DNA from: Hominilimicola fabiformis | GTDB taxonomy: Bacteria > Bacillota > Clostridia > UBA1381 | Assembly: GCF_020687385.1 (NCBI RefSeq) | Contig: NZ_JAJEQM010000006.1 | Location: 1 to 64,000, forward strand | DNA: 64,000 nucleotides | Direction of reading: 5' to 3' | Part shown: positions 1 to 7,691 of the stretch, piece by piece | Position numbering within the stretch: the stretch's first letter is position 1 | Layout: each line of letters starts with the position of its first letter | Position numbers and translations under genes: made by a program | The notes under the pieces: model-generated | The model's database searches: none | The model's input: the letters and a program-made list of their open reading frames with translations, nothing else | What the model was told of the DNA's origin: nothing

Positions 1-22
1 AAACTATATTTTGCCATGAAAA

Positions 23-72
23 AACCGACCTCCCAATAGTTAGATTTTTGGTCTAACTTTTGGGGGTCGGTT
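23..72 (-). terminator. Intrinsic terminator of the XRE regulator gene
   Basis: An inverted repeat with arms AACCGACC and GGTCGGTT (plus-strand sense), plus an inner TTAGA/TCTAA stem, lies just after the stop of the minus-strand regulator. Read on the minus strand it is followed by a run of T, as expected for a rho-independent terminator. Confidence 0.8.
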
Positions 73-76
73 CATT

Positions 77-439
77 TTAACCTCTTTTGGTGTTATTCTT
101 ATCGACATCGTAATCTTTTAAAAGTTCGATGAAATCTATCAACATTTTACGTTGCTCAACGGAAAGTGAAGAAACAAGCGGTAAAAGTTGGTTTGAAAAG
201 AAGTAGTCGTTTCCGGATGCACGATCAGATGAGTTGTCAATAAGCATATCAACAGTGACACCCAACGCTTGAGCGACACTGTAGTATTTATCTAAACTTC
301 CTGCTGATCTGCCGTTTTCAAGAGCGGACAAATGATTGGCACTGATGTCTGCAAGTTCGGCTAATTCTTCTTGTGTTTTGTTGATTGAAAGTCTGTAATG
401 TTTTATTCTGCCGCCAACAGTTTTATAGTCGAAAGTCAA
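77..439 (-). CDS. XRE/Cro-type HTH transcriptional regulator
   Basis: A 120-residue DNA-binding protein with one N-terminal helix-turn-helix domain. The segment from VGGRIKHYRLSINKTQEELA through ISANHLSALENGRSAG is a textbook XRE motif. The C-terminal ~50 residues are a short helical region (LSVEQRKMLIDFIELLKDY) typical of small clostridial XRE regulators. I chose the TTG at 439 because the ribosome site AAAGGTGG lies about 8 nt upstream; two GTG codons further upstream fall inside that site. It is divergent from the small membrane protein at 575, and an 8+8 palindrome (506-528) sits between them, so it may control itself and that neighbour. The target is inferred; the family call is secure. 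Confidence 0.85.
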   Translation of the reverse strand: MTFDYKTVGGRIKHYRLSINKTQEELAELADISANHLSALENGRSAGSLDKYYSVAQALGVTVDMLIDNSSDRASGNDYFFSNQLLPLVSSLSVEQRKMLIDFIELLKDYDVDKNNTKRG

Positions 440-505
440 ACAAAACACCACCTTTAAAATATTATTATATATTTTATCATATTTTTTTACCTATTTTAAC
501 AAAGG

Positions 506-528
506 ATACTTGTGATTTTTACAAGTAT
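506..528. promoter_or_regulatory. Palindrome between divergent genes, candidate operator
   Basis: ATACTTGT, seven bases, then ACAAGTAT: a perfect 8-bp inverted repeat in the space between the XRE regulator and the membrane-protein gene. The position fits an operator for the XRE protein. A small hairpin in the 5' leader is the alternative. Confidence 0.45.
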
Positions 529-574
529 AGTGTGAGAAATATACAAGAGATTATACATATAGGAGGAATTTATT

Positions 575-952
575 ATGGGGTATTGGACTATATTAATATT
601 TTGCAGTGTAGTATTGGCAGTGCTGATAACTATAACTTGGTATTCGGTTAAGAAACAAAATGACAGAAGTGAACTTGGTTGTGAGATAGGTGTAATAGTT
701 GCAATTTCTTTTACGGTGTTTGCGTTGGTGCTTGACATACCGAGCGCGATTATGGGCGGTAAGAAAATTTATGTTGATGAATTTCCTCCGACTGTTACTC
801 TGCAATATTTTCAATTTGTTAAAACAGAAAGTGAATATCTTATTTCTTTTAAAAATTTTAACTCTGATAAGTATGAAAAAAATGCGAAATATTGCATTTC
901 ATACACAGCACTTACGAAGAATGTGCTTAATATAGAAAAGGTGGACAAATAA
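575..952 (+). CDS. Small two-helix membrane protein, function unknown
   Basis: A 125-residue protein I do not recognise. Two hydrophobic segments (about residues 3-25 and 34-61) are separated by a short charged loop (KKQNDRSE), followed by a soluble 60-residue C-terminal part with several Tyr and Lys. Start ATG follows a perfect AGGAGGAATT ribosome site. It stands alone, ends in a bidirectional terminator shared with the RNase J gene, and is divergent from an XRE regulator that may control it. No catalytic motif is visible. Confidence 0.7.
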   Translation: MGYWTILIFCSVVLAVLITITWYSVKKQNDRSELGCEIGVIVAISFTVFALVLDIPSAIMGGKKIYVDEFPPTVTLQYFQFVKTESEYLISFKNFNSDKYEKNAKYCISYTALTKNVLNIEKVDK

Positions 953-953
953 A

Positions 954-987
954 AAGCGTAGCATTTTTCAGCTACGCTTAATTTTTT
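954..987. terminator. Bidirectional terminator between convergent genes
   Basis: AAGCGTAGC and GCTACGCTT form a 9-bp stem with T-rich flank on the plus strand and A-rich flank on the other. It can serve the membrane-protein gene and the RNase J gene. Confidence 0.8.
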
Positions 988-988
988 G

Positions 989-2656
989 TTAGATTTCTTC
1001 AATAATAGGCAATATCATAGGACTGCGTTTTGTCTGTTCGTAAATATATTTTGCGACAGACGCTTTCATTGAACTCTTTAGAGTTGACCAATCCATATTA
1101 CGTTTGCCAAGACAATCCGAAATGCTTTCGCCGGCAACGTGTTTAACGCCCTCGATAAGCGATTCGGCCTCGCGTACATACACGAAACCTCTTGAAATAA
1201 CATCAGGTTTTGAAACGATTTCTTTACTGTCGTGTGATATTGTAACAACGACGATAATAAGACCGTCCTGTGAAAGATGTTTTCTGTCACGAAGTACGAT
1301 ATTTCCGACATCGCCGACTCCAAGACCGTCGACAAGTATTTTACCTGCCGGAACAGTGCCTGCGATTTTTGCGGTTTTTGAGTCAAGTTCAAGCACCTGA
1401 CCGTTTGAAAGTACAAAACTGTTCTTTTCCGGTATACCTACTTTTTGCGCAAGTTCCTTGTGAAGAACAAGATGGCGGTGTTCGCCGTGTACAGGAATAA
1501 AGAATTTCGGCTTTGTAAGTGCAAGAATAAGTTTTAATTCCTCTTGACAAGCGTGTCCCGAAACGTGTACTTCCGCAAGTGATTTATAAATTACTTCCGC
1601 ACCTATTTTAAACAATTCGTTTACGACATTTGAAACCGACTTTTCATTACCCGGAATAGGTGTTGCACTGATTATAATAAGGTCGTCCTTTGTGACCTCG
1701 ACTTTTCTGTGGTCAGAAAAAGCCATTCTTGTCAGGGCACTCATCGGCTCGCCCTGTGAGCCTGTTGTAATAATAACTACTTGGTTCGGTCTGTATTTTT
1801 TTATGTTGTCAATATTGATAAGTACGCCTTCTGGTACTTTCATATATCCGAGAAGAATTGATATTTCAACGATATTTTCCATACTTCTTCCCGAAACTGC
1901 TACTTTACGTCCGTTTTTAGCGGCAGCGTCGATAATTTGCTGCACTCTGTGCACGTTTGACGCGAAAGTAGCGACTATAATACGTTTATTACAGCCTTTG
2001 AAAATCTGTTCAAATTTTTCACCGACACTTCTTTCACTCATTGCATATCCCGGTCGTTCAACATTTGTACTGTCAGAAAGAACGGCAAGAACTCCTTCTT
2101 TTCCGAGTTCACCGAGTCTTGCAAGGTCAATCATATCTCCGACGATTGGAGTAGTATCAATTTTAAAGTCACCCATATGAATAACCGTTCCGACAGGTGT
2201 TTTGATTGCAAGAGCAGCAGAGTCTGCAATAGAATGGTTGGTGCGGACAAACTCAACAGAGAAGTTTTGTCCCGCATTAATTACGTTTCCGTACTTTGCA
2301 CGAACAAGCTTTACGCTTGATAAAAGATTGTGTTCCTTTAATTTATGTTCGACAAGACCGATTGTAAGTCTTGTACCGTAAACAGGAACGTTGATAGCCT
2401 TTAGGAAATAAGGCAATCCGCCGATATGGTCCTCGTGACCGTGAGTAAGAAAAATTCCCTTGATTTTTGACCAGTTCTTTTCAAGATAGGTAATATCGTT
2501 TATTACCATATCTACACCTGGCATATCATCATCAGGGAAAGCCATACCGCAATCTACCATTATAATTTCGTTTCCGTACTCAAGGGCGGTTAAATTTTTT
2601 CCGATTTCATCAAGTCCGCCTAATGGTATGATTTTCAGTTTTTTAGCTTTTGCCAC
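989..2656 (-). CDS. rnj: Ribonuclease J (5'-3' exo/endoribonuclease)
   Basis: A 555-residue metallo-beta-lactamase/beta-CASP ribonuclease of mRNA decay and rRNA maturation. The zinc-binding HxHxDH motif is at residues 72-77 (THGHEDHIGG). Further metal ligands lie around HMGDFK, and the beta-CASP region contains SGHACQEE and PVHGEHRH. The C-terminal ~100 residues match the RNase J C-terminal domain. Length is normal. GTG start with GGAGGT about 8 nt upstream. It is a single gene with its own promoter (2707-2736). Bacillus carries two paralogues (J1 and J2); from one copy I cannot say which this equals. Confidence 0.95.
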   Translation of the reverse strand: MAKAKKLKIIPLGGLDEIGKNLTALEYGNEIIMVDCGMAFPDDDMPGVDMVINDITYLEKNWSKIKGIFLTHGHEDHIGGLPYFLKAINVPVYGTRLTIGLVEHKLKEHNLLSSVKLVRAKYGNVINAGQNFSVEFVRTNHSIADSAALAIKTPVGTVIHMGDFKIDTTPIVGDMIDLARLGELGKEGVLAVLSDSTNVERPGYAMSERSVGEKFEQIFKGCNKRIIVATFASNVHRVQQIIDAAAKNGRKVAVSGRSMENIVEISILLGYMKVPEGVLINIDNIKKYRPNQVVIITTGSQGEPMSALTRMAFSDHRKVEVTKDDLIIISATPIPGNEKSVSNVVNELFKIGAEVIYKSLAEVHVSGHACQEELKLILALTKPKFFIPVHGEHRHLVLHKELAQKVGIPEKNSFVLSNGQVLELDSKTAKIAGTVPAGKILVDGLGVGDVGNIVLRDRKHLSQDGLIIVVVTISHDSKEIVSKPDVISRGFVYVREAESLIEGVKHVAGESISDCLGKRNMDWSTLKSSMKASVAKYIYEQTKRSPMILPIIEEI

Positions 2657-2706
2657 AATTTTACCTCCGTTATTTAATTTTTTCCGACCATTATTACAAC
2701 AATATT

Positions 2707-2736
2707 ATTATACCACATTTGTCTGACGATAGTCAA
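2707..2736 (-). promoter_or_regulatory. SigA-type promoter of the RNase J gene
   Basis: On the minus strand TTGACT (2736-2731) is followed after 18 bp by TATAAT (2712-2707), about 50 bp upstream of the GTG start. Confidence 0.75.
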
Positions 2737-2796
2737 CATAAATATGGCTACTTGATAAATTAAAGTGTTATAATATAATATGAGAGTATAAATACT

Positions 2797-2850
2797 GAGT
2801 ATGTCGACAAAATGTCGACAGCTTAAAAAATTACATCTGTGATGTAATTT
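2797..2850. repeat. Dispersed intergenic repeat, copy 1 (TGTCGACA doublet plus hairpin)
   Basis: Two copies of the self-complementary octamer TGTCGACA separated by AAA are followed by GCT and then a second hairpin with arms ATTACATC and GATGTAAT. Similar sequences lie at 15579-15606 and 23386-23442. It sits in the 426-bp gap between the RNase J gene and fruR, which otherwise holds only promoters. Confidence 0.75.
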
Positions 2851-3004
2851 ATGATTTTTAATGTGGTTAGTACCTCAAACTTTCAAGAACAAAACAGATA
2901 AAAACATTCATAAACAATCATTAGAATGTACAATATAACTAAAAGTCAGCGAAATATGTGCAACATATACAATTATTTTGTATATAATTTGTGAATGAAT
3001 TTGA

Positions 3005-3033
3005 TTGACAATGAGCGAACTTGATTGTATAAT
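3005..3033 (+). promoter_or_regulatory. SigA promoter of the fructose operon
   Basis: Perfect TTGACA (3005-3010), 17-bp spacer, perfect TATAAT (3028-3033). The 40 bp downstream contain the related half-sites AGTCAAAAACG and GTTCAAACG, a plausible place for FruR binding. Confidence 0.85.
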
Positions 3034-3082
3034 ACAAATAGAAACAGTCAAAAACGTTCAAACGATAAAAGGAGGCGAGAGA

Positions 3083-3829
3083 ATGTTACTTGAAGAAAGA
3101 CTTGATGAGATAGTAAAGATAGTAAACGAAAGAGGAAGTATATCTAATCAAGAATTGGTCAAGATGTTTGGTGCATCTGAATCGACAATCAGACGAGATA
3201 TAACAACTCTTGCCAATGATAACAGAGTTATACGAGTACATGGCGGTGCAATGTCGGTTGTATCGGGCGGAGGAATGGAAGATTCGGAAGTCAGTGCAAG
3301 ACGTATTCAAAACAGTGATGAAAAAATTAAAATCGCAAAATATGCGGCGTCACTGATAAATGAAGGCGACCTTGTATATATTGACGCAGGAACTACCACT
3401 GAATATATGATTGAGTATATAACCGCCAAGGACGCAACTTTTGTTACAAACGCTTTATCTCACGCAGTCGGTCTTGCGAGAAAAGGCTTTAAAGTATATA
3501 TAATCGGCGGACTTATCAAATCGGTGACAGAGGCGATTATAGATTCCGAGGCGATTATATCACTCTCAAAATACAATTTCACAAAAGGCTTTTTCGGAAC
3601 TAACGGACTGAGCAGTGACAGAGGGTTCACAACTCCCGATGTCAGAGAGGCGGATATTAAAAATTTTGCGATGAGAAGATGTGCAAAGAAATTTGTACTT
3701 TGCGATTCGTCAAAATTCAATAAAATATCAAAAGCAACTTTTGCGGCTGGCAGTGACATAACCGTAATAACGGATAAGATAACGGAAAATATTAAAGGAT
3801 ATAATATAAAGGAGGCTGCTCAATTATGA
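3083..3829 (+). CDS. fruR: DeoR-family repressor of the fructose operon
   Basis: A 248-residue regulator: N-terminal DeoR winged HTH (residues 1-60, with ASESTIRRDITTLAN) and C-terminal sugar-phosphate sensor of the DeoR/ribose-isomerase fold (DAGTTTEYM, TNALSHAVGLA, GTNGLS, DSSKFNK). Proteins of this type usually sense fructose-1-phosphate. I start at the ATG at 3083, which follows AAAGGAGGCGAGAGA; an upstream in-frame ATG would lie inside the promoter. The stop overlaps the fruK start by 4 bp (ATGA), indicating translational coupling. It heads the operon, so autoregulation is likely. Confidence 0.92.
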   Translation: MLLEERLDEIVKIVNERGSISNQELVKMFGASESTIRRDITTLANDNRVIRVHGGAMSVVSGGGMEDSEVSARRIQNSDEKIKIAKYAASLINEGDLVYIDAGTTTEYMIEYITAKDATFVTNALSHAVGLARKGFKVYIIGGLIKSVTEAIIDSEAIISLSKYNFTKGFFGTNGLSSDRGFTTPDVREADIKNFAMRRCAKKFVLCDSSKFNKISKATFAAGSDITVITDKITENIKGYNIKEAAQL

Positions 3830-4728
3830 TTTATACCATAACATTCAATCCCGCATTGGATTATATAATGGTTGTTCCGTCTTGCAGAAGCGGTGAAGTA
3901 AACCGGACGGAATCCGAAAAGATTATGGCAGGCGGAAAAGGTATTAATGTTTCAATTGTGCTGAACAATATGGGTGTCGAAAATACGGCACTTGGCTTTA
4001 TATCCGGTTTTACGGGCGGTGCGATTGAAAATATACTTGCCGATATGAATTGTAAAACCGATTTTATAAAGCTTGACAACGGTTTTTCGAGGATTAACGT
4101 GAAAATAAAATCAGACGCCGAAACAGAAATAAACGGTCAGGGTCCTGATATTTCAGACGGTGCGGTAAAGAAACTTTACGAAAAACTTGACAGTTTGAAT
4201 GACGGCGATACGTTGGTACTTGCCGGAAGTATTCCGTCATCGCTTTCCGATTCGATTTACTGCGAAATTATGGACTACCTTAAAGATAAAAAATTAAATA
4301 TAGTCGTTGACGCAACAAAGGACTTGCTTGTGAATGTTCTTAAGTATAAACCGTTTTTGGTAAAACCTAATAATCACGAAATAGGTGAAATATTCGGTGT
4401 TGAACTTAAGACGAGAAGTGAAGTTGTTCCGTATGCAAAGAAAATGCAGGAAATGGGTGCGAAGAATGTACTTGTTTCAATGGCAGGCGAGGGTGCGGTG
4501 TTCGTTGGTGAAAACGGAGAAGTGTACGAAAGTGAGGCACCTAAAGGTAAATTAGTGAACTCAACGGGAGCAGGCGATTCAATGGTTGCCGGTTTCCTTG
4601 CGGGATATATGGAAAAGCAGGATTTTATGTATGCACTTAAAATGGGATTATCGGCAGGCAGTGCAAGTGCATTTTCGGAAAATCTTGCGACCAAAGAAGA
4701 AATTTTAAATGTATTTAAAACAATATGA
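3826..4728 (+). CDS. fruK: 1-phosphofructokinase
   Basis: A 300-residue PfkB-family kinase that converts fructose-1-phosphate and ATP to fructose-1,6-bisphosphate. It has the N-terminal PfkB signature (AGGKGINVSIVLNNMG) and the C-terminal active-site signature NSTGAGDSMVAGF with the catalytic Asp. Length is typical. It overlaps fruR by 4 bp and is followed by the fructose PTS permease whose product it uses, which supports FruK over tagatose-6-phosphate kinase. Confidence 0.93.
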   Translation: MIYTITFNPALDYIMVVPSCRSGEVNRTESEKIMAGGKGINVSIVLNNMGVENTALGFISGFTGGAIENILADMNCKTDFIKLDNGFSRINVKIKSDAETEINGQGPDISDGAVKKLYEKLDSLNDGDTLVLAGSIPSSLSDSIYCEIMDYLKDKKLNIVVDATKDLLVNVLKYKPFLVKPNNHEIGEIFGVELKTRSEVVPYAKKMQEMGAKNVLVSMAGEGAVFVGENGEVYESEAPKGKLVNSTGAGDSMVAGFLAGYMEKQDFMYALKMGLSAGSASAFSENLATKEEILNVFKTI

Positions 4729-4741
4729 GGAGGTAAAAATT

Positions 4742-6712
4742 ATGCGTATCACAGACTTACTTTCAAAAGAGAGTATCAGACTTGACGGAGTTTCAAGCAC
4801 AAAAAAAGAAACCATTCGTGCAATGGCAGACCTTATGGAAAAGAGCGGAAAAATATCAGATAAGAATGCTTATGTAGAAGGTTTGATAAAAAGAGAGGAA
4901 GAAAGTACGACGGCAGTCGGCGAGGGTATCGCAATTCCTCATTATAAAGGCAGTGCGGTGACAAAACCCGGACTTGCGGCAATGGTAATCAAAAACGGTA
5001 CTGATTTTGATTCGATAGATGGTGAGCCGGTAAAGCTTATATTTGCAATCGCCGCACCTGATACAAAAGAAAATGTACACCTTGACGTATTGAGTAAACT
5101 TTCCGTTTTGCTTATGGACGAAGATTTTTCAAAAAAACTTATTAATGCAAAATCGGTAGAGGAATTTATTTCAATTATAGATGACGCGGAAACTGCAAAA
5201 GATAATGCTGAATCAGAACAGGTTACTACATCTGATAAGAAAATACTTGCAGTAACTGGATGTCCGACAGGTATAGCTCATACTTATATGGCTGCTGAGG
5301 GACTTCAAAAAGCGGCAGAAAAAGCAGGTTGTGCGATTAAAGTTGAAACAAGAGGTTCGGGCGGTGCAAAGAATGTTCTTACCGAATCTGAAATCGCAGA
5401 GGCTGATTGCATAATCGTTGCGGCAGATACAAAAGTTCCTATGGAACGTTTTAACGGTAAAAAGGTAATCGTTACACAGGTAAGTGACGGTATTTCAAAG
5501 GCTGATGAACTTATCGCAAAGGCACTTGGCGGAAATGTTCCGATATTTACCTCAAATGAAAGTGATGAGGGTGATTCGGCTAAGTCGGATAATAAAGAGG
5601 GCATCGGTCACAGAATTTATAAGCACCTTATGAGCGGTGTTTCGCATATGTTGCCGTTCGTTATAGGCGGCGGTATTCTAATTGCTATCGCATTCTTGCT
5701 TGACGACTTTACTATTGATCCGTCAAACTTCGGTATGAATACACCGATTGCGGCATTCTTTAAAACAGTCGGCGGTGTCGCATTCGGTTTGATGTTGCCT
5801 GTTCTTGCAGGATTTATCGCATACTCTATTGCGGACAGACCAGGTCTTGCAGTCGGTTTTGTAGGCGGTATGCTTGCCTCAACGGGTAACAGTATATTAG
5901 AATTTACAAACAGCTACTCAGGCGGAATTAACGGCTATCTTGCAAACACAGTATTCAATTCATCAGGTACAACTGTTTCGGGATTTTTGGGAGCACTTGT
6001 TGCCGGTTTTGTTGCAGGATATATTGTACTGTTGCTGAAAAAGATATTCTCAAAACTTCCTGAAAGTCTTGAGGGAATTAAACCGACATTGTTGTATCCT
6101 GTACTTGGCGTATTTATTATGGGTGCATTGATGTTGTTCGTATTCAATCCGATTATCGGTGTTATAAACGACGCACTTGCAAACCTACTAAACAGTATGG
6201 GTTCAGTATCAAAAGTTATTCTTGGTATTGTTCTCGGAGGTATGATGGCTATTGATATGGGCGGTCCTATAAATAAGGCGGCATATGTATTCGGTACAAT
6301 GTCAATCGCAAACGGCAACTATGATATAATGGCGGCTGTTATGGTTGGCGGTATGGTACCACCTATCGGTATTGCACTTGCAACAACATTCTTTAAAAAT
6401 CGTTTTTCAAAATCGGAACGTCAGTCGGGTATTACAAACTATGTTATGGGCTTGGCATTCATCACAGAGGGTGCAATTCCGTTTGCGGCAGCAGATCCAC
6501 TGCACGTAATACCGGCAACAGCAGTCGGTGCGGCAGTAGCAGGTGCATTGTCAATGGTATTCGGATGTACATTGATGGCTCCTCACGGCGGTATATTCGT
6601 ATTCCCTGTTGTAGGTAACTGGCCTATGTACTTGGTAGCATTAGCGGCAGGTTCGGTTATTACAATGTTTATGCTTGCACTTTTAAAGAAACCTGTATAC
6701 AAAGAAAATTAA
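4742..6712 (+). CDS. fruA: PTS fructose transporter subunit IIABC
   Basis: A 656-residue membrane permease that imports fructose and phosphorylates it to fructose-1-phosphate. Order: EIIA (about 1-145, phospho-His67 in GEGIAIPHYKG), EIIB (about 166-262, phospho-Cys174 in VTGCPTGIAHTYMAAEG), then EIIC (about 290-650) with many membrane helices. Start ATG 4742 has GAGGAGGT just upstream; an in-frame ATG at 4709 lies inside fruK and ahead of that site. It is co-transcribed with fruK and an HPr gene, so the whole phosphorelay branch is in one operon. Confidence 0.95.
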   Translation: MRITDLLSKESIRLDGVSSTKKETIRAMADLMEKSGKISDKNAYVEGLIKREEESTTAVGEGIAIPHYKGSAVTKPGLAAMVIKNGTDFDSIDGEPVKLIFAIAAPDTKENVHLDVLSKLSVLLMDEDFSKKLINAKSVEEFISIIDDAETAKDNAESEQVTTSDKKILAVTGCPTGIAHTYMAAEGLQKAAEKAGCAIKVETRGSGGAKNVLTESEIAEADCIIVAADTKVPMERFNGKKVIVTQVSDGISKADELIAKALGGNVPIFTSNESDEGDSAKSDNKEGIGHRIYKHLMSGVSHMLPFVIGGGILIAIAFLLDDFTIDPSNFGMNTPIAAFFKTVGGVAFGLMLPVLAGFIAYSIADRPGLAVGFVGGMLASTGNSILEFTNSYSGGINGYLANTVFNSSGTTVSGFLGALVAGFVAGYIVLLLKKIFSKLPESLEGIKPTLLYPVLGVFIMGALMLFVFNPIIGVINDALANLLNSMGSVSKVILGIVLGGMMAIDMGGPINKAAYVFGTMSIANGNYDIMAAVMVGGMVPPIGIALATTFFKNRFSKSERQSGITNYVMGLAFITEGAIPFAAADPLHVIPATAVGAAVAGALSMVFGCTLMAPHGGIFVFPVVGNWPMYLVALAAGSVITMFMLALLKKPVYKEN

Positions 6713-6733
6713 TATATAAAGGAGATAAGTATT

Positions 6734-6991
6734 ATGAAAGAATTTAACTACACAATCACAGATCCACAAGGTATTCACGCTCGTCCTGCAGGTGTGCTTG
6801 TAAAAGAGGCGGCAAAATATCAGTCAACAATCACTCTTGAAAAAGACGGTAAGACAGGTGACGCAAAGAGAATATTTGCTGTAATGGGTTTGGCGGCAAA
6901 GTGCGGTAATACACTTAACGTAAAAGTTGAAGGCCCGGACGAGGACGAAGCTGCAAAGGCTTTGGAAGAATTTTTTAAGGCAAATCTATAA
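6734..6991 (+). CDS. HPr-family phosphocarrier protein, Arg at the Ser46 position
   Basis: An 85-residue PTS phosphocarrier. The phospho-His is H15 in GIHARPAG, so phosphotransfer from Enzyme I to EIIA is expected to work. The regulatory region differs from standard Gram-positive HPr: where those read KSIMGVMSL with Ser46, this reads KRIFAVMGL, so residue 46 is Arg. HPr kinase therefore cannot phosphorylate it at that position, and it should not act as the CcpA co-effector. It lies 22 bp after fruA and probably serves as the fructose operon's own HPr. RBS GGAGAT; a terminator follows. Confidence 0.92.
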   Translation: MKEFNYTITDPQGIHARPAGVLVKEAAKYQSTITLEKDGKTGDAKRIFAVMGLAAKCGNTLNVKVEGPDEDEAAKALEEFFKANL

Positions 6992-7000
6992 TATTAAAAA

Positions 7001-7028
7001 TGGTGTTGCGAAAGCAACACCATTTTTT
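7001..7028. terminator. Terminator after the fructose operon
   Basis: TGGTGTTGC-GAAA-GCAACACCA followed by TTTTTTT on the plus strand. It is A-rich on the other side, so it may also serve the convergent minus-strand gene. Confidence 0.9.
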
Positions 7029-7031
7029 TGT

Positions 7032-7691
7032 CTATATGTGAAATTTTTTTGATAATGTCAAAACAAGTTCTTTGCCGTCATATAACACAAGAGTTATAAA
7101 AGAAATTATGCTCAGTGCAATACATATAACCGACGGAATAAGAATTTTTGTGACACCTGTTATGCACAATATAAACGGTGCAAGTCCGAAAAATATACAT
7201 ATCACAAATGAGAACACATAATCGGGCATTTTAATTTTTAAAATCTTTGTTGCCACGAACAATCCGAGCATTGCCCATGAAAATATTATCGGTATAACGT
7301 AATCGACCGACCAGCCGTGCCAACCTGTAAATTTGTCCCATATTACGCACAATATTGATATTATAACAGCCTCTGCGGCAATATTCTGCGATAAGACTTG
7401 GCGTTTTTTAATACATATATTTGTCGTAAGCCAGAAGCATATTACACCGAAAAGTACAAACAACGACCAATGACCGCTTTGGGGAAGAAGTATGTTTACG
7501 GCAATGCTTATTATCGAAAGTGACGAAGTGACAAGAATTGCAAATTTAAAAATCTTTTCATATTTTTCGTAAAATGATTGTACTTTCGGAAATTCGTAAG
7601 GTGTACTTTCGCCTGTCAGCTTGTTTTGGCACAGCGGACAACGCTCAAATTCACCACGCACATCAATTTTACATTTATCACAATGTTTCAT
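7032..7691 (-). CDS. Zinc-ribbon integral membrane protein (DUF6320-like)
   Basis: A 219-residue protein with an N-terminal four-Cys zinc ribbon (CDKC at residues 4-7, CPLC around 18-21) and then about six hydrophobic helices from residue ~45 to 200. The architecture matches what I recall of DUF6320 proteins, which are commonly paired with condensation-type acyltransferases. Exactly that pairing occurs here: its ATG lies against the stop of the upstream acyltransferase gene. It may anchor or supply the partner enzyme at the membrane. Biochemical role unknown. Confidence 0.75.
   Translation of the reverse strand: MKHCDKCKIDVRGEFERCPLCQNKLTGESTPYEFPKVQSFYEKYEKIFKFAILVTSSLSIISIAVNILLPQSGHWSLFVLFGVICFWLTTNICIKKRQVLSQNIAAEAVIISILCVIWDKFTGWHGWSVDYVIPIIFSWAMLGLFVATKILKIKMPDYVFSFVICIFFGLAPFILCITGVTKILIPSVICIALSIISFITLVLYDGKELVLTLSKKFHI

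Noticed and set aside
2750-2775. Plus-strand promoter upstream of repeat copy 1
   Set aside because: TTGATA and TATAAT are only 11 bp apart, too close for SigA, and no gene begins soon after.
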